Shown one piece after another: positions 60,026-64,000 of a stretch of 64,000 nucleotides of DNA; position 1 is the first letter of the stretch, and the number at the start of each line of letters is the position of its first letter. The DNA comes from Caryophanales bacterium UBA4682 (GTDB lineage: Bacteria; Bacillota_I; Bacilli_A; RFN20; CAG-288): the NCBI GenBank assembly GCA_002404995.1, contig DHKY01000004.1:88613-152612 (forward strand), read 5' to 3'. The notes beneath the pieces were generated by a model. It was not told the DNA's origin. It did no database searches and saw nothing but the letters and a program-made list of their open reading frames with translations. Made by a program: the position numbers and the translations under genes.

Positions 60026-60799
60026 CTACCTTAATGCGTTGTGGAGTACTTGAGAGAACTCATCGCTAGTCACACGATCCCTGACTCCGCCATGAGCAAT
60101 ACCGATACGTCCTGTTTCTTCTGAGACGATGATGGTCACAGAATCGTTTACTTCCTGGGAAATACCAAGTGCAGCACGATGCCGTGCTCCAAATTTCCCT
60201 TCGATGACTTTCGTTGACGGCGGATAATAGACCGCTGCAGCAACAATCTTATCTCCTCGGATAATAATGGCGCCATCATGAAGACGCGTTCCTTCATAAA
60301 AAATCGTCTCGATGATTTCCGGAGTGACAGGGCAATTGATGATAGTCCCGTTCTTCCTGTATTCGTTCCTTGGTGTTTTCTTTTCAAAGGTTATCAAGGC
60401 ACCCGTTTTGCTTTGACTTAGCCAGCGAACGGCTTCCGTGACATTCTTGATGGTTTCTTCATCCGTGCAGCTTGTCTGCCTGGAAGTACTTGCGTTTCCT
60501 TTTTTCAGCGGTCGAATCAAATACTGGCGGATAATTCCAGTATTCTGGATCCTTGTGACCATGCAGATAAAGATCATCCTCAGCAGGACAAGCGAGAGGA
60601 TACCCCTGTTCTGAAACAGGCAAGAAGCCGCAAAGCCAAGATCTAAGGCAGCAAACAGAATGAACACACGTGCTCTTTTGATTTTGTAGGCAACAAAGAA
60701 AGTAGAAATAAAAATCAAGGCAACGGATATCGCATAGGCGATGATTTTCCCAGTGTTATCTAAGGCAATCAAATTATTCGTCAAGATCAATGTACTCAT
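60026..60799 (-). CDS. dacA: Diadenylate cyclase CdaA
   Basis: The 257-aa enzyme makes c-di-AMP, which controls potassium and osmotic balance. Three N-terminal membrane helices (about 20-85) are followed by the DAC domain with LHDGAIII (DGA 175-177) and GARHRAALG (RHR 206-208). In Bacillota dacA is usually followed by cdaR and glmM; here it is followed by deoD. The leader has only a weak AGCAGG site. Confidence 0.95.
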   Translation of the reverse strand: MSTLILTNNLIALDNTGKIIAYAISVALIFISTFFVAYKIKRARVFILFAALDLGFAASCLFQNRGILSLVLLRMIFICMVTRIQNTGIIRQYLIRPLKKGNASTSRQTSCTDEETIKNVTEAVRWLSQSKTGALITFEKKTPRNEYRKNGTIINCPVTPEIIETIFYEGTRLHDGAIIIRGDKIVAAAVYYPPSTKVIEGKFGARHRAALGISQEVNDSVTIIVSEETGRIGIAHGGVRDRVTSDEFSQVLHNALR

Positions 60800-60870
60800 G
60801 AATTAAACCTGCTTCGTTATTAGTATATCCAAGGAAAAAGAATAAAGAAAGAGAATTTCTGATTTCAGAT

Positions 60871-61554
60871 TCAGAGTCCCAAGAACCGAAGAATGCTTTC
60901 TTTCCTAGGGGTATAGTTTTCGATTGTCTCATCGACATAGGATGGTGTTTGAAAAGAGGGAAGACTGTTTTTGTCTTTTACTAGCACTATTTTTCCGGCT
61001 TTGGCCCGATAGGCAGACAAAAGACCGGAAGCAGAGTCTTCAAAAATCACGCAGGAAAATGGCTCTAAATGGATTCGCTTGGCAGCGACTTCATAAATCT
61101 GAGGATCTGGTTTTCCTCTCTGAAAGCTTCCGTCGTCATAGACAATTGCTTCTCTTGGAAAATACTCAAATAAGGGAAATGTTTGCCTATACCAAGCCCT
61201 GTTTGTCTTTTCCGAAGATGTCGCAATTGCCCTTGGAATACGATTCTTTTTCAGCAGTTCCAGAAATTCAGTCAATCCTGGAGCAAAATGAAGAAAAGAA
61301 GGGTTATCGGAAGCAAGTTTACGATACCTGACTTCTTTTTCATTGGCAATCTCATTCCTTTTTTCCTCAGAAAGAGGGGAAGGGGAAAGATAGGAAAGAA
61401 TCAGATTATTCGGACGTCCTTGGACATTCTTGTCTAATTCCTCATCCGTCAGTTCCTTATGGAAATACTTAAGTGCAATCCTCTTCCATGCCTTGCAATG
61501 AAGAGGAGAGTCAAAGAACCTTGTTCCGTTGAAATCAAAAAGAACGCCTTTCAT
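60871..61554 (-). CDS. HAD phosphatase, beta-phosphoglucomutase-like, with DFNGT motif
   Basis: The 227-aa protein has a C1-type helical cap and the HAD core: motif I VLFDFNGTRFFDS, motif II ATSSEKT, motif III Lys in GKPDPQIYEVAA and motif IV FEDSASGLLSAYRA. The second Asp of DxD in motif I is Asn, a variant seen in some related Bacillota HADs; it should weaken acid/base catalysis, so phosphatase activity may be altered. It overlaps the recombinase gene by 4 nt (ATGA). Confidence 0.86.
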   Translation of the reverse strand: MKGVLFDFNGTRFFDSPLHCKAWKRIALKYFHKELTDEELDKNVQGRPNNLILSYLSPSPLSEEKRNEIANEKEVRYRKLASDNPSFLHFAPGLTEFLELLKKNRIPRAIATSSEKTNRAWYRQTFPLFEYFPREAIVYDDGSFQRGKPDPQIYEVAAKRIHLEPFSCVIFEDSASGLLSAYRAKAGKIVLVKDKNSLPSFQTPSYVDETIENYTPRKESILRFLGL

Positions 61555-62486
61555 TTTTTCTCCTTCCTGTCAGGAAAACACTTGTCATAAGTGTTCTTCA
61601 GATCTTGGTAAGTGACATGGGTATAGATAGATGTCGTCCGGACTGACTCATGGCCCAAAAACTCTTGGATAACTCTTAAATCCGCACCATTATTCAAAAG
61701 CTCCGTTGCAAAAGAATGCCGAAGCCTATGAGGATGGACTTTTAAAGTGAAACCGGATTTCTCAGCAGCCGTTGAGACAAGATATTCGAGTCCTCTCTCT
61801 GTCAGCGGTTCGCCTCTTTGATTCAGGAAAAGAATTCCGGAATCCTCTTTTTTCCCAAGAAGCTGAGCACGAAGTTCAGTTTCGTATTTTTCAATTGCCG
61901 AAAGGCAAATGGGAGAAAAAGGAACCCTGCGGTCTTTTTTTCCTTTTCCTCTGACATGGATCAGCCGTCTTTGCTTATCCCTATCGTTCCTTTTCCTGGA
62001 AATCAGCTCGCTGGCACGAAGTCCAGAGGCAAAAAGAAGCTCCAGGACTGCTTGATCTCTTAGCCTCCTTCGATCGGTACGTTTCCTATTGGAATCAAGA
62101 AAATCATTGATTTCCTTTTCCGAGAGGAACTCCGGCAGCTTCTTTGCCTTCTTTGGAGAGGAGATTGTTTCAAAAGGATTCTCCTTCCTTCCATGATAAA
62201 CATGAAGATAAAGATAAAAATGCCGAAGAGCAGACAGTTTTCTTTTGATGGACGAAGAGTCCCTGTTCTTCCTGCGCAAAGAAAGAAGATAAGTCTGGAT
62301 CAGGTCTCGGTCCACTTCATCTTTTTTCTTTCCTTCATCCGAAAGGAAAAGCAGGAAACCGGCCACATCCTCGCCATAGCTCAATGCCGTTTTCTCTGAA
62401 TAGCCTTTCAATCCAGTCAGATAGGAAAGAAATCCTTTGAACTCCTCATCCTTAACCTTGCTGATCCTGTTTCCGTTCTTTACCAT
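61551..62486 (-). CDS. Tyrosine recombinase XerC/XerD
   Basis: The 311-aa protein has the SAM-like N-terminal core-binding domain (about 10-100) and the catalytic domain with Arg in GLRASELISRKR, Lys in VRGKGKKDRRVP, HPHRLRHSFATELL, GHESVRTTSIYTH with the nucleophilic Tyr. It resolves chromosome dimers. Nearness to topA fits XerC/CodV. The start at 62486 is chosen because TACAAT ends 13 nt upstream and a longer frame to 62519 would cover it; no ribosome binding site is present. Confidence 0.93.
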   Translation of the reverse strand: MVKNGNRISKVKDEEFKGFLSYLTGLKGYSEKTALSYGEDVAGFLLFLSDEGKKKDEVDRDLIQTYLLSLRRKNRDSSSIKRKLSALRHFYLYLHVYHGRKENPFETISSPKKAKKLPEFLSEKEINDFLDSNRKRTDRRRLRDQAVLELLFASGLRASELISRKRNDRDKQRRLIHVRGKGKKDRRVPFSPICLSAIEKYETELRAQLLGKKEDSGILFLNQRGEPLTERGLEYLVSTAAEKSGFTLKVHPHRLRHSFATELLNNGADLRVIQEFLGHESVRTTSIYTHVTYQDLKNTYDKCFPDRKEKK

Positions 62487-62499
62487 AGTTCTACTAGTG

Positions 62500-62505
62500 A
62501 TTGTA
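62500..62505 (-). promoter_or_regulatory. -10 box of the recombinase gene
   Basis: TACAAT lies 13 nt before the ATG; the -35 hexamer (TTACTC) is weak. The leader would be about 6-7 nt long. Confidence 0.45.
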
Positions 62506-62528
62506 TCAGAAAAAGACACACAGAGTAA

Positions 62529-62558
62529 AAAATCCCCTATCCATTCGGATAAGGGGGT
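62529..62558 (-). terminator. Terminator of topA
   Basis: CCCCTTATCC pairs with GGATAGGGG around a GAAT loop, followed by ATTTTTTA on the minus strand. Confidence 0.9.
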
Positions 62559-62561
62559 TTT

Positions 62562-64000
62562 CTACTTTTCTTCTTTATCGTCCTTCTGGTCTTTCGAAGG
62601 GACAATATAACGGCACTTTGGATAGTTCGAACAGCCGATAAAGGTTTTGCCCCAGCGGCTCTTCTTTTCAATCAGATGTCCTTTATGGCAACGTGGGCAG
62701 ATTGGAGCATCAGCAGGAATCTCAACCGGTTTCTTCGGGCCCTTTTCGACAACCCGGCCTTTGCTGTCTTCCCTGTAGTCACATTCCGGATAACCAGAGC
62801 AGCCGATGAACTTTCCATAACGCCCTTTCCGATAAATCAAAGGCTTTCCGCACTTCGGGCAGACTCTTCCTTCCACGACCTTCGGTTCTTCTTTCTCTAT
62901 ATAAGTGCAGGCAGGATAATTCGAGCAGCCGATAAACTCTCCGTATTTTCCCTTCCGGTAGACAAGCGAGGAGCCGCACTTTGGACACACTCTTCCTTCC
63001 ACAACCTTCGGTTGGAGCTTCTCCCTGTTCTGCTTAGCAGCATCGAAATACTTCGTGAATTCGGACCAGAAATCGGAAAGAAGCTTCAGACGATCGGTTT
63101 TGCCATCGGCAATATTATCCAAGGACGTTTCCCTGTTCGCAGTATAACTGACATCCCTGTACTTGGGGAAGTTATGAACCAGGGCATCTACTGTGATATC
63201 GCCCTGTTCTGTCGGAGTCAAAGAGCCTTTGACAGACTTGACATACTCGCGCTCAATCAAGGTTGAAATTGTCTTGGCGTAAGTAGAAGGACGTCCGATT
63301 CCGTTCTCCTGCCTAAGCTTAACGATTTTACCTTCGTTGTAACGGCTGGGAGCCTTAGTGAAGTGCTGTTCCTTATCCATCTTAGCCACAGTGAAAAGGT
63401 CGCCTTCTTTGATGGTATTGGGAATCTTGCTTTCCTTTTTCTTTTCTTCTTCAGTCTCTTCGTTATAGATTCTGGTATAGCCGTCAAAGAGAGTCTTAGT
63501 GTTACTGCAATTGAACCCGTATCCATCGCCTTCTAAGACAAGCGTAGTAAGAGCATCGACTTTCGGTGCCCTTAAAGAAGCAACAGCACGGTTATAAATC
63601 CTCAGATAGAGCTTATATTCATCCTCGGTAAGATAAGCATGCCTCTGCCCCGGGGTCAAGGAAAGATCTGTCGGACGGATTGCTTCATGGGCATCCTGGA
63701 CGTTTTTGCTCGACTTCTGGACATGGCCACGGCCAAGATATTCCTTTCCGTAGTTTTTCTCAATCCTGTCATGGGCAGAATCAATGAATTCATCGGCAAG
63801 ACGGATAGAATCGGTACGCATATAAGTGATAAGACCGGTTGCCTGTCCCTTGATTTCGACGCCTTCATAAAGATGCTGGGCAATAGACTGGGTATGATTG
63901 GCTGAGAAGTGGTAGCGGGTAAAAGCTTCCTGCTGCCTCGTAGAAGTGATAAAAGGAGGGCGGGGTTCTTTCTTGACATTGCTTGTCTTCAGGGAAGCGG
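62562..64000 (-). CDS. topA: DNA topoisomerase I (5' part outside window)
   Basis: The frame is open to the right edge, so the N-terminal Toprim domain is missing and about 478 residues are visible. The active-site Tyr is in GLITYMRTDS (Tyr codon 63824-63822). Upstream are ITSTRQQEA and IAQHLYEGV. The DAHEAIRPTD and IGRPSTYAKT blocks follow. Three C-terminal four-Cys zinc fingers (CPKCGSSLVYRKGKYG type) end the protein. It relaxes negative supercoils. An internal ATG at 63821 is not the start. Confidence 0.97.
   Translation of the reverse strand, partial: ASLKTSNVKKEPRPPFITSTRQQEAFTRYHFSANHTQSIAQHLYEGVEIKGQATGLITYMRTDSIRLADEFIDSAHDRIEKNYGKEYLGRGHVQKSSKNVQDAHEAIRPTDLSLTPGQRHAYLTEDEYKLYLRIYNRAVASLRAPKVDALTTLVLEGDGYGFNCSNTKTLFDGYTRIYNEETEEEKKKESKIPNTIKEGDLFTVAKMDKEQHFTKAPSRYNEGKIVKLRQENGIGRPSTYAKTISTLIEREYVKSVKGSLTPTEQGDITVDALVHNFPKYRDVSYTANRETSLDNIADGKTDRLKLLSDFWSEFTKYFDAAKQNREKLQPKVVEGRVCPKCGSSLVYRKGKYGEFIGCSNYPACTYIEKEEPKVVEGRVCPKCGKPLIYRKGRYGKFIGCSGYPECDYREDSKGRVVEKGPKKPVEIPADAPICPRCHKGHLIEKKSRWGKTFIGCSNYPKCRYIVPSKDQKDDKEEK

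Noticed and set aside
1..64000. Mycoplasma genetic code (TGA as Trp)
   Set aside because: Many genes end at TGA at the expected family length, for example the substrate-binding lipoprotein and lipoprotein A, so TGA is a stop.
1..64000. CRISPR arrays, insertion sequences, prophage or rRNA genes
   Set aside because: No regularly spaced repeats, transposase motifs, phage genes or rRNA sequence were seen. The only recombinase is the housekeeping XerC/D type.

Overview
The window looks like the chromosome of a low-to-moderate GC, Gram-positive-type member of the Bacillota, probably a Bacilli/Erysipelotrichia-grade gut lineage related to the Mollicutes (inference). Support: many lipoproteins with lipoboxes, strong AAGGAGG ribosome binding sites, a CcpA-type cre site, the Bacillota block yloU-yloV-recG-plsX-rnc-ftsY-ylxM-ffh, a CdaA cyclase, and L10-leader control of rplJ-rplL. 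TGA is used as a stop, so this is not the mycoplasma code. RpoB carries Asn at the position (E. coli 526) where wall-less Mollicutes are naturally rifampicin resistant.

Layout. 1-3.3 kb: a partial gene, a secreted subtilisin-like protease, and behind it a small secreted protein homologous to the protease's own propeptide. 3.36-19.0 kb: one long minus-strand catabolic operon. In transcription order it holds a dual-NBD ATPase, two permeases and a binding lipoprotein of an RbsA-type sugar ABC importer, an esterase, a large lipoprotein, a GH3 glycosidase, an SDR fructuronate/mannonate reductase, a HAD hydrolase, an Old-Yellow-Enzyme type flavoprotein and mannonate dehydratase (UxuA). A divergent AraC regulator fused to a glycosidase-like domain (19.2-21.5 kb) and a cre site sit at its head. 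The set suggests import, trimming and hexuronate-type catabolism of a host or plant glycan. 21.6-26.6 kb: a TSUP transporter and two tandem copies of a three-gene cassette (lipoprotein A, papain-like cysteine protease, lipoprotein B); one protease copy is frameshifted.

26.7-37.3 kb: tRNA-Gly(CCC), rpoC, rpoB, rplL, rplJ, rplA and rplK with leader and attenuator structures. 37.3-40.1 kb (plus strand): rplS, then rpsP-khpA-rimM-trmD behind a consensus promoter overlapped by a perfect inverted repeat. 40.1-40.6 kb: a decayed pseudogene and a bidirectional terminator. 40.7-49.7 kb (minus): ffh, ylxM, a small membrane gene, ftsY, rnc, plsX, recG, fakA/yloV and yloU. 49.7-52.3 kb: an accessory cassette of three paralogous small membrane proteins and a secreted protein, with a decayed second copy of the secreted gene between them. 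52.6-64 kb: glycosyltransferase, PHP phosphoesterase, guaA, an orphan plus-strand gene, a membrane/NERD pair with deoD, dacA, a HAD phosphatase, a XerC/D recombinase and topA (cut by the window end).

Themes. Secreted proteases are paired with small partner proteins in two unrelated systems, a secreted/membrane pair shows toxin-immunity-like duplication and decay, and several genes have the -10 box placed exactly 6 nt before ATG, predicting leaderless mRNAs.
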